From positions 1 through 43,082 of the IMG/VR virus record IMGVR_UViG_3300032605_000046: a stretch of DNA of 43,082 nt; one strand, 5' to 3'. Position numbers and translations under genes: made by a program. Under the pieces are notes generated by a model. It had not been told where the DNA came from and did not search any database. It was given only the letters and a program-made list of their open reading frames with translations. The DNA is from a virus. This document shows, one piece after another, positions 7,565-16,118 of this stretch (the stretch's first letter is position 1; the number at the start of each line of letters is the position of its first letter).

Positions 7565-8839
7565 TTAAGCTGAAACTCGGCAAGCAAGTTCTGGATATAG
7601 AGGAGCCCAACCATACAATACGTCTACACGAGTTGGAATTGAGTCGTTGTTAATTGTGTATTGACGAACAACACGCAATGATAGACCCACTTCTTTATCT
7701 GATGCACGACCAGCAAAGTGAACACCCTCTGGCAATTCCAAGTCAGCAGTAGCCAATGTGAACGCATTGCGGTGCATAACAATGTTTTGTGGTGAAACGA
7801 TACCGTTACCACTTGCATTGTATTGTGATGCAAAGAATGTCACAGCAGCTGATGATACTGGGCTAGGAATTGAAACGTTTTGGAATTGACCGCCAGAAAT
7901 AATTGCTGGTGATACAGTTACTGAAACGCTTGAACCAGAAGCTACAGATACAGCAGATTTAACTACGAATGAACGTAGTTTGTTTGTGCCGTATGCTTGA
8001 CGGTTTTGTGGGTTGACTGCATACACGCCAGCAATTTGGAATGTATCACCAGCGTTCAAGTTGATTGTGCCTGTGTTAGCAGCAGTCAAAGTGATTGTTG
8101 AAGTTTGCGCCCAACCTGAAGTCAAGAAACCAGTCGCTGTAGATGTGTTTACAGATGCAGTTACTGTAGATGTTGAGAAGTTACCAAAAGTTTGTGACAC
8201 AATGTTTTGGTCTAGTTTCCAGTTCATACCACCTGAGTCACGACCCATCAAACCTTTAGTGTATTGGCTAGAGATTTGTTCTGTAGGAACGAACAAACCT
8301 TTCAAGCTGTCAACAGTAGCAGCTGATGTGAATGGCTCGATGATTGCTGAACGACGGCCATCACGAGGTGCGCCTTCAGAGTCAAGATATGCTTGAGCAT
8401 TTAACCAAGTATACAAGCCTGTTGGTGGTGTACCAGCAGTACCTGTAATGTTAGCTGTATTCAAAGCAGCAGTAGTTGTACCATCAAAGTCAATCTTGTT
8501 GGCAATAGCTGCAACGGCTGGTTTTAAGATACGATCTGAGAACATATCCAATGAAAGAGCCAAGTCTTGTGTTGTAAATTGTGTATCAACGTGGAACTGA
8601 GTTGAAAGCGTTACAGGTACTGAAGTTTCGTTCAAGTCCTCTACGTTCAAAGCTGGGCCAGTTGTACCAATGAAACGACCAGGTCTACGAACATTTACAG
8701 TTGCGCCAATTTTTGCGCCTACTACTGCAAATTGATCATCGTAGTTACGATCTACTTCTGATGTAAATGTTAATTCATTCTCTAAGACCATCAACGCTTC
8801 GTTGGTGATCTTGGAAATGGTGAGTAAGGTATTCGCCAT
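7565..8839 (-). CDS. Major capsid protein, P22 coat-like
   Basis: At 424 residues it is close to the ~430-residue P22 coat protein. The N-terminus (NTLLTISKITNEALMVLENE) and the following VGAKIGATVNVRRPGRF, then FHVDTQFTTQDLALSLDMFS, match the P22 coat family with its HK97 fold. The C-terminus (VLYGWAPLYPELACRVSA) also fits. The gene follows the scaffolding gene by 24 bases, and a promoter upstream of the scaffold probably drives both. It is the only coat gene in the window, so both fibre arms share one head. The central beta-rich stretch (about residues 215-330) is where P22 coat carries its inserted domain. Confidence 0.9.
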   Translation of the reverse strand: MANTLLTISKITNEALMVLENELTFTSEVDRNYDDQFAVVGAKIGATVNVRRPGRFIGTTGPALNVEDLNETSVPVTLSTQFHVDTQFTTQDLALSLDMFSDRILKPAVAAIANKIDFDGTTTAALNTANITGTAGTPPTGLYTWLNAQAYLDSEGAPRDGRRSAIIEPFTSAATVDSLKGLFVPTEQISSQYTKGLMGRDSGGMNWKLDQNIVSQTFGNFSTSTVTASVNTSTATGFLTSGWAQTSTITLTAANTGTINLNAGDTFQIAGVYAVNPQNRQAYGTNKLRSFVVKSAVSVASGSSVSVTVSPAIISGGQFQNVSIPSPVSSAAVTFFASQYNASGNGIVSPQNIVMHRNAFTLATADLELPEGVHFAGRASDKEVGLSLRVVRQYTINNDSIPTRVDVLYGWAPLYPELACRVSA

Positions 8840-8863
8840 TTTAATTCTCCAAAAAAATTAGGT

Positions 8864-9769
8864 TTATCTGATCTTATTAGCCTGACGAGCAGCTTTCCAT
8901 TGTGCGTAACTGCCATAATATTCACCATTGGTGTCTATTAAAACGTCTGCGCCCACTGATTTGCCACCAGCCAAAGGCTTGATAGGTTCAGGTGCTTTTG
9001 TATTTCTAACAGGCTCTTTGTCTTTCTTTGAAGGCTTCCCCTCAAGTTCAAGACGAGCTTCTAACTTACCAATTTCTCTTAGAGCTTTAACAGTAGGCAT
9101 TTGAGTTAGCTTAGTAGCATATTCCTCATCTGACGCTAGTAGATATAAAAGCTGTGGCCCTACATCACTTTCTAAGATGCTGTCCCGTATCTCGTCACTA
9201 ACTTGGACTGTACTAGACTGCACCATGCGTTCAAAATCAGGTATTACTTCTTTTACTTTGGCTACTTTCTCATTCCAAGCATTTAATACTTTTTCCTGAG
9301 CCTTTTGAGCCTTGCGATTAGCATCCTCAATATCTCGCTGTTTTAAAGCGTTTTCAGCACTCCACTCAGCTAACGCTTCTGCATATTCAAAAGCATCGTT
9401 AAATTGATGTGCTTGTGGCTTACCTTCTGCTTGAGTCTTTACAGGTTGTTCAGCAGGTGGGGTTTGCCTTGCTTCATACTCTTTAAGTCGCTGTTCTAAT
9501 TGCTGCGCCTTTGCCTCTGCTTCTTTGGCTCTTTGCGTAACTTTATCAAACCGCTTATTTAGCTTGTCAGAACGCTTATCAGAGTTCTGTTCTTTAGCAT
9601 CGCCCTTTGCTTCTGGTTCACTCTTATCTTCATCCTCTGTTGGCTCAGAATCTTTCTTTACAGACTCTACCTCAACTTCGGGTTCTGAATCAGCTAAACC
9701 TAATCTTTCTGCATAAAAGGTTGTTGCGTTGTCACTTGTTACTACACTACTTGCTTCTTTTTCGGCCAT
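8864..9769 (-). CDS. Scaffolding protein
   Basis: The 301-residue, highly charged protein lies between portal and coat, the standard place for a P22-type scaffold. Residues about 25-75 are extremely acidic and Lys-rich. Residues about 75-180 form a long helical and coiled-coil region (AKAQQLEQRLKEYEARQ). The C-terminal half is helical, ending in a basic tail (YGSYAQWKAARQANKIR), as expected for coat binding. It should direct procapsid assembly with the coat protein at 7565-8839 and then leave the shell. It has its own predicted promoter at 9793-9823. No protease motif was seen. Confidence 0.8.
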   Translation of the reverse strand: MAEKEASSVVTSDNATTFYAERLGLADSEPEVEVESVKKDSEPTEDEDKSEPEAKGDAKEQNSDKRSDKLNKRFDKVTQRAKEAEAKAQQLEQRLKEYEARQTPPAEQPVKTQAEGKPQAHQFNDAFEYAEALAEWSAENALKQRDIEDANRKAQKAQEKVLNAWNEKVAKVKEVIPDFERMVQSSTVQVSDEIRDSILESDVGPQLLYLLASDEEYATKLTQMPTVKALREIGKLEARLELEGKPSKKDKEPVRNTKAPEPIKPLAGGKSVGADVLIDTNGEYYGSYAQWKAARQANKIR

Positions 9770-9792
9770 GATTTCTCAAGCTCCATAAAATT

Positions 9793-9823
9793 ACTATATA
9801 TATGATAAAAAACTACTTGTCAA
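9793..9823 (-). promoter_or_regulatory. Sigma70-like promoter for scaffold and coat
   Basis: On the minus strand a perfect TTGACA (9823-9818) is followed, after 17 bases, by TATATA (9800-9795). An overlapping TATAGT (9798-9793) gives a 19-base spacer. The site overlaps the stop codon region of no gene and sits 24-54 bases upstream of the scaffold start, in a 59-bp gap. Extra transcription of scaffold and coat relative to portal makes sense because coat is needed in hundreds of copies. Confidence 0.6.
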
Positions 9824-9828
9824 TCTAT

Positions 9829-10014
9829 CTATTGTGCTTTTTCAGATTTAGCTTCTTTTAGTGCTTCTTTGATAAAAGCCTTTTGCTCTTTAAGTTTAGC
9901 TTTGTCTAGACCTGCAAAAGGGTTAGTAGACTCAGGTTCAAACTTCTTACCTGCTCTACGAGCCATTTCTCGCATTTTCCATTCAAGCGCATTATCGCCA
10001 GTTACTGTTGCCAT
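9829..10014 (-). CDS. Small charged protein between portal and scaffold (61 aa)
   Basis: A 61-residue, Lys/Glu-rich helical protein (ALEWKMREMARRAGKKFEPE, then KAKLKEQKAFIKEALKEAK). It starts 12 bases after the portal stop and is co-directional. Small proteins occur at this place in several P22-like phages, but I do not recognise a characterised function. Its high helicity and charge would fit an assembly helper or a minor scaffold component, which is a guess. Its stop lies just upstream of the scaffold promoter. Confidence 0.6.
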   Translation of the reverse strand: MATVTGDNALEWKMREMARRAGKKFEPESTNPFAGLDKAKLKEQKAFIKEALKEAKSEKAQ

Positions 10015-10026
10015 TTAATTCTCCTT

Positions 10027-12138
10027 TTAAATACCACGTTCAACTGCTTCTGCTTCTGCTTCATGTGCATCTTTCAAATCCATATTAGCCAAAAGTAATG
10101 CTAATTGGGCTTTCATTTGCTCAATCTCTTTTTGTGATTCAGTCTTAATTACTGTGTCATGTGCAATAGTATCGGTACGCAATTGGCTATCCTCACGTTT
10201 AACTTGAAGTTCCATAGTTTTACGTTGAGTTTCAGCTTCTTGTTTTTGCTGTTCAATAGATGCACGATATTTCATGTCCATTTGCAATGCTTCCAACTGT
10301 TGTTGTAGCTGTTGCATTTGTGCTTGTTGCTGTTTGATAATCATTTGCGCTTCTGGTGGTACGTCTGACTTATCATCAACTTGTGCTAATGGGTTAGCAG
10401 CAGCCAATCGGTCAGCAATAATATCTGCGCCAGGGAAATCCATGTTGCGGAATATCAAATCACCAGCTTGTTGCATTAAGTTAGGATCAGCAGTTAGTAA
10501 AGTCATCATAGAGTCTACTGCTTCTTGACGTTTAGATGCGTAGCCTGGGCCTGTTTCCATCACAATATCGTATTCGCCTACAGTGACGTCATTTAATACT
10601 TTATCAACACCCATCTCATCTTGAGATTGCTCATTAATTTTAACTAACTCACCTTTACCATCAGCACCAATGATGCGTAATACTCGTTCTTTATCATAAA
10701 TATGTGGAATTAAATCTAAGCAAATACGGCCTGATTGACGAATTGAACGAGTCAAATTATCGTAATAGTGGAAGTTAGTCATGTCAGTTTGTTGCTGCTG
10801 ACCATTTAACGCTTTACCACTAATCATGCCTGTTGGAAGCTGACTAGGATCGTAAATACCTACAACAGCCATCAAATCAGAGTTTAAGCCTTGTAAAGCT
10901 GTGACCATTCCTGTTGGTGGTGGCTCAGGCTGAATACGTTGTGGAACAGGTGCTGGGTTGCCATCAGAGTCGGTTTGTTTATAGCGCAATACAGGCATTG
11001 ATTTAATGTTAGCTGTATTCCATTCCATCTCGTGGCCTTCGTCTTGGCCTTCTGCGAGTAGATATTTGGCTTTAGGTGCTAACGCTACTGACTCAGTTAA
11101 TGCTGTAGACCAGAAGTTATACATCCGTTGTGGGTCTTTAGCCATGCGAGTAAGACCAAATTTCTTTTTCTTACTATCAACAATTATTTGCTGACCATAA
11201 ACAGGTACAACAGGAATATATTTACCAGGCCAATCCCTTTGTTCTAGGATTTGCATACCTGTTAATTTAGCCCACTTGATTTGCTTTTTAACTGTTTCAC
11301 GCTTAGATACAACGTAAACACCAGCATCCATCATAATTGATTCAGATGGTTTTTCATCCTCATAGCAGGTAGTGCCATCAGACAATAATAGTAATTTGGT
11401 GCGTTTGTATTCAGTCCAAAAATACTCAGCGATACGAATATCCTCACGAGTAATCCATTCTGATTGTGAGTCACCTGTGCCACGAGGGGTAAAGCCACCA
11501 CCATCGTCTGCGCCAGGATACATTTTACGGAATGATTCTTTAGAGATAACTTCTGTGATTAAACACTTTTCAGCATCAGAGCCATCAGGCTCATTAGAGT
11601 TAGGATCAAAGTAAACCATAAAAGCGTTTTCAATGCGCTTAATGTATAACTCTTGGTCAAAGCTATCTGGACTTGGATAGTCGTGAATAATGCGCCAATA
11701 GCCCCATCCCATACGCACAGCAAAGTCAAAAGCGTGGTCGTATGCTGCATCTGCATCAGATTGATTTTCAATATGTCTTAGGATGCCTGTAACGATTTCA
11801 GCGACTTTCTCGTCTGCTTCGTCATTCATGCCATGAGCCACCATGCGTGGGCGTTGTTGTCTTTGTTGGTTACATATTTGACGAACGTATGCATCAATCT
11901 TGTTAATAGTGAGATAGGGTCTAGATTCTAGTAAGCGTGAGTTTTGGATTTCTACAGGCCATTGATCGCCACCAGCAAACTTTAAATCATCTAGTGCTTC
12001 TACACGATTATTTGAGTCATTCTCAGAACAAAATCGTAAATATTCTTTGGCTTCAGTAATAACGCTTGATTCGTAATCATCAGGCTCGCCAAACTCTGTT
12101 GTATAAATACCGCCATTACCGCTATCTTGTGTTGCCAT
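10027..12138 (-). CDS. Portal protein, P22-like
   Basis: At 703 residues it is close to the ~725-residue P22 portal. The N-terminal region (LDDLKFAGGDQWP, RPYLTINKIDAYVRQICNQQ) and the central stem and wing sequence (MGWGYWRIIHDYPSP; FMVYFDPNSNEPDGSDAEK) are characteristic of the P22 portal family. The last ~110 residues are Gln/Lys/Glu-rich coiled coil, matching the barrel helices of P22 portal. Twelve copies should form the vertex through which DNA is packaged and ejected. The gene lies 10 bases downstream of the large terminase gene, an arrangement usual for packaging modules. Confidence 0.9.
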   Translation of the reverse strand: MATQDSGNGGIYTTEFGEPDDYESSVITEAKEYLRFCSENDSNNRVEALDDLKFAGGDQWPVEIQNSRLLESRPYLTINKIDAYVRQICNQQRQQRPRMVAHGMNDEADEKVAEIVTGILRHIENQSDADAAYDHAFDFAVRMGWGYWRIIHDYPSPDSFDQELYIKRIENAFMVYFDPNSNEPDGSDAEKCLITEVISKESFRKMYPGADDGGGFTPRGTGDSQSEWITREDIRIAEYFWTEYKRTKLLLLSDGTTCYEDEKPSESIMMDAGVYVVSKRETVKKQIKWAKLTGMQILEQRDWPGKYIPVVPVYGQQIIVDSKKKKFGLTRMAKDPQRMYNFWSTALTESVALAPKAKYLLAEGQDEGHEMEWNTANIKSMPVLRYKQTDSDGNPAPVPQRIQPEPPPTGMVTALQGLNSDLMAVVGIYDPSQLPTGMISGKALNGQQQQTDMTNFHYYDNLTRSIRQSGRICLDLIPHIYDKERVLRIIGADGKGELVKINEQSQDEMGVDKVLNDVTVGEYDIVMETGPGYASKRQEAVDSMMTLLTADPNLMQQAGDLIFRNMDFPGADIIADRLAAANPLAQVDDKSDVPPEAQMIIKQQQAQMQQLQQQLEALQMDMKYRASIEQQKQEAETQRKTMELQVKREDSQLRTDTIAHDTVIKTESQKEIEQMKAQLALLLANMDLKDAHEAEAEAVERGI

Positions 12139-12148
12139 AATATTTTCC

Positions 12149-13438
12149 TTAGCTCATCCAAGAGGATATGCCATCATAATTCATTGGTTTTCGTTTAACA
12201 ACTTTCTTCTCTTGTATCATTAAGCCAATGTATCTAAACGCATCTGCGCCATGAGAGTATTGATCATGCACAGGCTTTTGACTAAATGCTTTAGTATCTG
12301 GATCAACATCATATCTATAATGACGTAGACAATCTAGACCAGCAGCGGTGTTGTTTTTGTCAAAGTAACATTGGCTAAAGATAGTACGAGCAGCATTGAT
12401 AGAGTCAGCAACAGGCACCCTGCCAATAATTCTGACATTATATCCCGATGAACGCACAATTTCCTCAATACTTCTGCCATGAGATGCAAGGGTTTTGTTT
12501 TGTGCATCGTGTGGTAAATATAGTGTGTCGTATACATAACCAAACGTCTGCATTTTAGCTAGGATTTCACTTATGGTTGTTTGTGTTGTTTCATAGTAAC
12601 GGATAAGTCTAGTTTCCATTCCTACAAATTGTACGAACCAAATAGCTGTAGCGTCTGCCCAACCAATATCGAAAACAGCCATAACAGGCTTAATAGGATC
12701 ATAAGGTACATTAGTAATACGATTATCTTGTTCAGCACGTTGCATCTCTTTGGCAAATACTGCGCCATCAATGGTTGATCTAGTAAAGCCTTCCCATACG
12801 TTTTGATAGGCTTCAAAGTCTTTATTCTTTAGCGACTGACGTTCTAAATCCAATACATCAGGGAACCAGGGATTGTCATTCCAATTAACTTTTTGAACTA
12901 CAGCGTTGTCAGGCGGTGAGATAACAAAGCGTTTATAGGTTTCATCCGTAGGCAACTCAGGATTAAACGTAATCCATATCTCTGAATTTTCTTTCCGAAT
13001 AGTAGGAATAAGAATATCCCAGCTAGTTTGCGTTACATTGTTGGCTTCCTCTACCCAGCAATAATCAATACCCTCAATAGACTTTAAGCCGTTGACGTTA
13101 TTTTTAATGCCAGCAAAGATAAACTCTGTGCCGTTAGTTCCACGAATAGTGGTTTGAGTGATTTCGTAATGCGCCTCTAAACCAAGATTATAGATTTGGT
13201 CTACTAATAACTTATGTACGGAGTCTTTAATTGATGTTTGAAATTCACGAGCACACAGTATGCGTAATGTAGTTTGAACACCCATGCAAAGCAATGCACG
13301 AGCAACTGAATGAGATTTACCAGCACCACGACCACCATACAATATGCGATAGCGTGAGTTTTTTGGTTCAAATAGGCATTTTAGCTTGGCTGGAAACTGT
13401 GGCCAAACAAAACCATTACTGTCCTTCTTTGTTTCCAT
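12149..13438 (-). CDS. terL: Terminase large subunit (packaging ATPase-nuclease)
   Basis: The 429-residue protein has a Walker A loop at residues 34-42 (YGGRGAGKS). A Walker B with catalytic glutamates sits at 124-131 (IDYCWVEE), a coupling motif at about 155-160 (WITFNPE), and a C-terminal RNase H-like nuclease domain begins with FDIGWADATA (D257, D262). PHDAQNK lies further on. This is the Terminase_3/PBSX-type architecture. It should cut concatemers and drive DNA through the portal, encoded immediately downstream. Its 5' end overlaps the small terminase gene by 23 bases, which suggests coupled translation. Confidence 0.92.
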   Translation of the reverse strand: METKKDSNGFVWPQFPAKLKCLFEPKNSRYRILYGGRGAGKSHSVARALLCMGVQTTLRILCAREFQTSIKDSVHKLLVDQIYNLGLEAHYEITQTTIRGTNGTEFIFAGIKNNVNGLKSIEGIDYCWVEEANNVTQTSWDILIPTIRKENSEIWITFNPELPTDETYKRFVISPPDNAVVQKVNWNDNPWFPDVLDLERQSLKNKDFEAYQNVWEGFTRSTIDGAVFAKEMQRAEQDNRITNVPYDPIKPVMAVFDIGWADATAIWFVQFVGMETRLIRYYETTQTTISEILAKMQTFGYVYDTLYLPHDAQNKTLASHGRSIEEIVRSSGYNVRIIGRVPVADSINAARTIFSQCYFDKNNTAAGLDCLRHYRYDVDPDTKAFSQKPVHDQYSHGADAFRYIGLMIQEKKVVKRKPMNYDGISSWMS

Positions 13439-13775
13439 TAGGCTCTACGAATGAAATATTGATACCTTTTACTTCTGCACCTTCACCAGCAGCAATCTCA
13501 GTCACGTTGGTTTCTTTCCAACCTGCTCTAGTCTTTAACCAAAAAATCATAGCTGCTACGTTGCCGTTTTTAGCTTGAGCAAATAAACCTTGACCAATGG
13601 AAGCGTTGGCATCGATTCGCCCTTCCTCTAATTCTTTCTTGTAATGCTTGCGTAATGTGTCATCAGTAATATCTAGCTTGGTTGCTATGTCAACGTAACG
13701 AATACCCACAGCACTTAAACTACGCACCAGCTTGCGTGAGGACTCGTCAGGGATGTGTTCTATGCCTTGTGCCAT
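13416..13775 (-). CDS. terS: Probable terminase small subunit
   Basis: A 119-residue protein whose N-terminal half is a helix-turn-helix (YVDIATKLDITDDTLRKHYK). The following segment (AMIFWLKTRAGWKE) is typical of small terminase and phage DNA-recognition subunits. It overlaps the large subunit gene by 23 bases and ends in a flexible acidic tail. The expected role is recognition of the packaging site and loading of the large subunit. Assignment rests on the HTH, the motif and the strict position before terL. Confidence 0.8.
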   Translation of the reverse strand: MAQGIEHIPDESSRKLVRSLSAVGIRYVDIATKLDITDDTLRKHYKKELEEGRIDANASIGQGLFAQAKNGNVAAMIFWLKTRAGWKETNVTEIAAGEGAEVKGINISFVEPNGNKEGQ

Positions 13776-13776
13776 T

Positions 13777-14976
13777 TTATAACTCCGAAACTAACTGTGC
13801 TTTCTTGCCGGTAAAGTCTTCCCAACGCTTAACAATAACGTCACAGTAAGCTGGTGATAGCTCCATCATAAAGCAATCACGATTGTTTTTTTCACAGGCA
13901 ATAAGCGTTGAACCTGAACCACCAAACAAATCTAAAACATTTTGTTTATATAGACTTCCATGACGTATAGCACGTTCACATAACTCAATAGGTTTTTTAG
14001 TAGCGTGTTCCTCATCTTTTTTGCGTTGAATGCGCCAAACATCTTGATATTCTTTTTCGCCCTCTTTGTTAGTAGCTAAAGGTGGCTTTCCTTTTTTACA
14101 TACATGAATAAACTCGTGTGTATATTTATAATCGCTACCTAACCCATGAACCATTTTGTCCCACACAATTAAATTAGTAAATTTCCAATGGTTTTTAAGA
14201 TGTGGCACTAACTCATATGATCTGCGCCAATCTAAACATACATAAATAAATGAATTGTCTTTAGTAGCTATATCATAACTAACGCAAAAATCAGCCATAA
14301 ACTGTTGCCATTCCTCATCAGAATAGTCGTCGTCGAACATATGGTTCAACCAGGTTGAACCAGAGTTCGATTTGGCAGACATTCCTGTGTTATATGGCGG
14401 ATCAGTAAAAACCATGTCAGCTTTCTGTCCATCCATTAACTTATCCACAGCATCAATGCTTGTGCTATCGCCACACATCAAACGATGATTGCCTAATAGA
14501 TATATATCCCCCAACTTTGTAATAGGCTCGTCAGGAACGTCAGGAACGGCATCCTCATCGGTTAAGCCTTCAATCTGTTCTGGCTCTAATAATTTAGCTA
14601 ATTCATCAGCATTAAAGCCTAATACAGATAGATCAAAGTCATCGTCAGCTAGGTTTTTAAGTTCTAGCGTTAATAGTTCAAAGTCCCAATCAGCGTTTAA
14701 AGCTAGTTTATTGTCAGCAATGATTAAGGCTTTTTTCTGAGCATCAGATAGATGGGCCAATTCAATAACTGGTACTTTATCCATCTTGAGCTTGCGAGCA
14801 GCAAGTAAACGACCATGACCAGCAATAATGCCACTGTCCCCATCAACAAGAATAGGATTAGTCCAGCCAAACTCTGTAATGCTGGCTGCGATTTGTGCCA
14901 CCTGCTCATCAGAATGTTTCCTACTGTTATTGATGTAAGGAATTAAGTCTTTAATTGGTCGCTGTTCTATTTTCAT
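13777..14976 (-). CDS. ParB-like domain fused to a DNA methyltransferase
   Basis: Residues 1-90 form a ParB/sulfiredoxin-like domain (IKDLIPYINNSRKHSDEQVA, IIAGHGRLLAARKL). Residues ~155-395 form an amino-methyltransferase with the catalytic DPPY at 192-195 and the SAM-binding DLFGGSGST at 349-357. The catalytic motif precedes the SAM motif, so this is the beta-type order, giving N6-adenine or N4-cytosine methylation. Such fusions are frequent in phages and prophages next to terminase genes. They probably modify phage DNA against host restriction. Specificity cannot be read from sequence. The start overlaps the stop of the upstream small gene by 4 bases. Confidence 0.88.
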   Translation of the reverse strand: MKIEQRPIKDLIPYINNSRKHSDEQVAQIAASITEFGWTNPILVDGDSGIIAGHGRLLAARKLKMDKVPVIELAHLSDAQKKALIIADNKLALNADWDFELLTLELKNLADDDFDLSVLGFNADELAKLLEPEQIEGLTDEDAVPDVPDEPITKLGDIYLLGNHRLMCGDSTSIDAVDKLMDGQKADMVFTDPPYNTGMSAKSNSGSTWLNHMFDDDYSDEEWQQFMADFCVSYDIATKDNSFIYVCLDWRRSYELVPHLKNHWKFTNLIVWDKMVHGLGSDYKYTHEFIHVCKKGKPPLATNKEGEKEYQDVWRIQRKKDEEHATKKPIELCERAIRHGSLYKQNVLDLFGGSGSTLIACEKNNRDCFMMELSPAYCDVIVKRWEDFTGKKAQLVSEL

Positions 14977-15173
14977 TCGTTTGCCATTGAGTCAGAGTTA
15001 GCTTCTGCTTCATTAATATCAGCTTGAACTTCTGGGCTATTGTTTAGATTAGTCCATTGATCTTGAAGTTCCTGTGGCACACCAGGCTGATAGATTAAAG
15101 TGTTAATGTCTGCTTTGATTTCAGCATCGCTTTGAGGGATAGGGTAAGGTAAATAAATGTTAGGTGCTGACAT
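14973..15173 (-). CDS. Small hypothetical protein (66 aa)
   Basis: The start at ATG 15173 (MSAPNIYLPYPIPQSDAEI) is preferred over a longer frame because it lies immediately after the stop of the upstream gene (TAA at 15177-15175). The protein is acidic, with a Pro/Tyr-rich N-terminus and helical remainder (VPQELQDQWTNLNNSPEVQA). It overlaps the methyltransferase start by 4 bases. I do not recognise it. Confidence 0.5.
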   Translation of the reverse strand: MSAPNIYLPYPIPQSDAEIKADINTLIYQPGVPQELQDQWTNLNNSPEVQADINEAEANSDSMANE

Positions 15174-15174
15174 A

Positions 15175-15378
15175 TTAAGCCTGTGGTTCTGTTTGTTCTG
15201 GTACAGGTTCAGCAATAACAGGTTCTGTTACTTGTGCTTGAATAGCTGCTGATGCTTGTGGTAATGCTTGACCATGAATTTTAGCAATCAATTGAGCTAC
15301 GTCAGCATAAATACCTGCTGAAATATGTTTAAGCACTGCTTCTACTTCTTGTAATTCTAATTCTAGTTTGATAGCCAT
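15175..15378 (-). CDS. Small helical hypothetical protein (67 aa)
   Basis: The first ~45 residues are amphipathic helix (LELELQEVEAVLKHISAGIY, then VAQLIAKIHGQALPQ). The tail is Pro/Glu-rich with EPVIAEPVPEQTEP. Its ATG shares a base with the preceding stop codon (TAATG). Proteins with this layout, a short helix pair plus a Pro/Glu tail, are common in phage genomes near the packaging genes, but I know of no function. Confidence 0.55.
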   Translation of the reverse strand: MAIKLELELQEVEAVLKHISAGIYADVAQLIAKIHGQALPQASAAIQAQVTEPVIAEPVPEQTEPQA

Positions 15379-15521
15379 TATTTTTTACCTTTCTTTTTAG
15401 TTGATTCTTTTTGAACAGCGTAACCAATGGCTACAGCTTGTGATGGTTTCTTACCTGCTTTAATTTCTGTTTCAATATTCTTTTGGCGAGTTTTATCGCT
15501 AGTTCCTTTTTTAAGCGGCAT
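15378..15521 (-). CDS. Small basic conserved phage protein (47 aa)
   Basis: The frame starts at ATG 15521 and ends at 15378, with 47 residues: MPLKKGTSDKTRQKNIETEI, then KAGKKPSQAVAIGYAVQ and a Lys-rich tail. The pattern (MPLKKG, then a helix with K-x-Q-A-V-A-I) is one I associate with a widespread small phage protein of unknown function. It overlaps the GroES-like gene by 11 bases and is joined to the next gene by TAATG, so it is tightly embedded in the operon. Confidence 0.65.
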   Translation of the reverse strand: MPLKKGTSDKTRQKNIETEIKAGKKPSQAVAIGYAVQKESTKKKGKK

Positions 15522-15831
15522 TGCTTTCCCCTTCCTCAATAAAGCACACATCTTTCCAACTCATGCAAAGGTATTTAACGCCATCCTCTGTGAATGGAAA
15601 GTATTTAAGATATTCGTCTTGGTGATTGTCATTCATTGTACCAAAACGCACTCTAGCACCAACTTCTACAGGCATATCCTCACGCTTGGTGTCTGATATT
15701 TTTTTGCCTGGGCCAACTGCAACAACTGTCCCCATGTTTTCAACTTCTTTGTTTTCAACAATGAGTACGCTAGATAATTCTCTAACGTCTGGTCTTACAG
15801 CTATTTTATCTTGTAATGGTTTGAATTTCAT
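15511..15831 (-). CDS. groES: GroES-like co-chaperonin
   Basis: The 106-residue protein begins MKFKPLQDKIAVRPDVRELS and continues NMGTVVAVGPGKK, the conserved strand and glycine loop of the cpn10 fold. The C-terminus, FTEDGVKYLCMSWKDVCFIE, aligns with the closing strands of GroES. The region between residues 18 and 32 (ELSSVLIVENKEVEN) takes the place of the mobile loop that contacts GroEL. Phage co-chaperonins such as T4 gp31 replace host GroES so that host GroEL can fold the phage coat protein. That is the likely role here. It lies in the middle operon upstream of packaging genes. Confidence 0.8.
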   Translation of the reverse strand: MKFKPLQDKIAVRPDVRELSSVLIVENKEVENMGTVVAVGPGKKISDTKREDMPVEVGARVRFGTMNDNHQDEYLKYFPFTEDGVKYLCMSWKDVCFIEEGESNAA

Positions 15832-16052
15832 TTCTTAAAAGGTCTCCCACGTTTTTTAGTAGGTTCAATAGGTTCAACATATTCAACAGGTTCAACATAT
15901 TCAACATTACGAATAAGTTTAATGTGTTCACCACACCATTCATTAGGAGATTTGTTTGTAGTGGGTGGGTAACGTCTGCACGTTCCTAAATGTCCGCTAC
16001 CTGTAAAGAATAGACAACTTGAGCAAGTTTCTTTACTATTTGATTCAGCCAC
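15828..16052 (-). CDS. Cys-rich putative zinc-binding protein with GTG start (74 aa)
   Basis: The frame starts at GTG (16052-16050), preceded by GGAGAGATAATC, so the start is non-standard but well supported. CSSCLFFTGSGHLGTCRRYP followed by EWCGEH offers four Cys and a His for one zinc site. The tail carries two VEYVEP repeats and ends in a basic RGRPFKK. Small zinc-finger-like proteins with this pattern occur in many phages. Function is unknown. It overlaps the GroES-like gene start by 4 bases. Confidence 0.6.
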   Translation of the reverse strand: MAESNSKETCSSCLFFTGSGHLGTCRRYPPTTNKSPNEWCGEHIKLIRNVEYVEPVEYVEPIEPTKKRGRPFKK

Positions 16053-16082
16053 GATTATCTCTCCATAGTTGTGGTTAGTAAG

Positions 16083-16106
16083 CCTTGAGAGTGATGGCTC
16101 TCAGGG
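16083..16106. promoter_or_regulatory. Stem-loop between two small genes
   Basis: CCTTGAGAG (16083-16091) pairs with CTCTCAGGG (16098-16106) over a 6-base loop. On the minus strand it has one C-A mismatch, and no U-tract follows it. It lies in the 66-bp gap about 30 bases upstream of the GTG start at 16052. It may be an mRNA processing or stability element. A terminator is unlikely. Confidence 0.35.
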
Positions 16107-16118
16107 TTTACGACTTAA

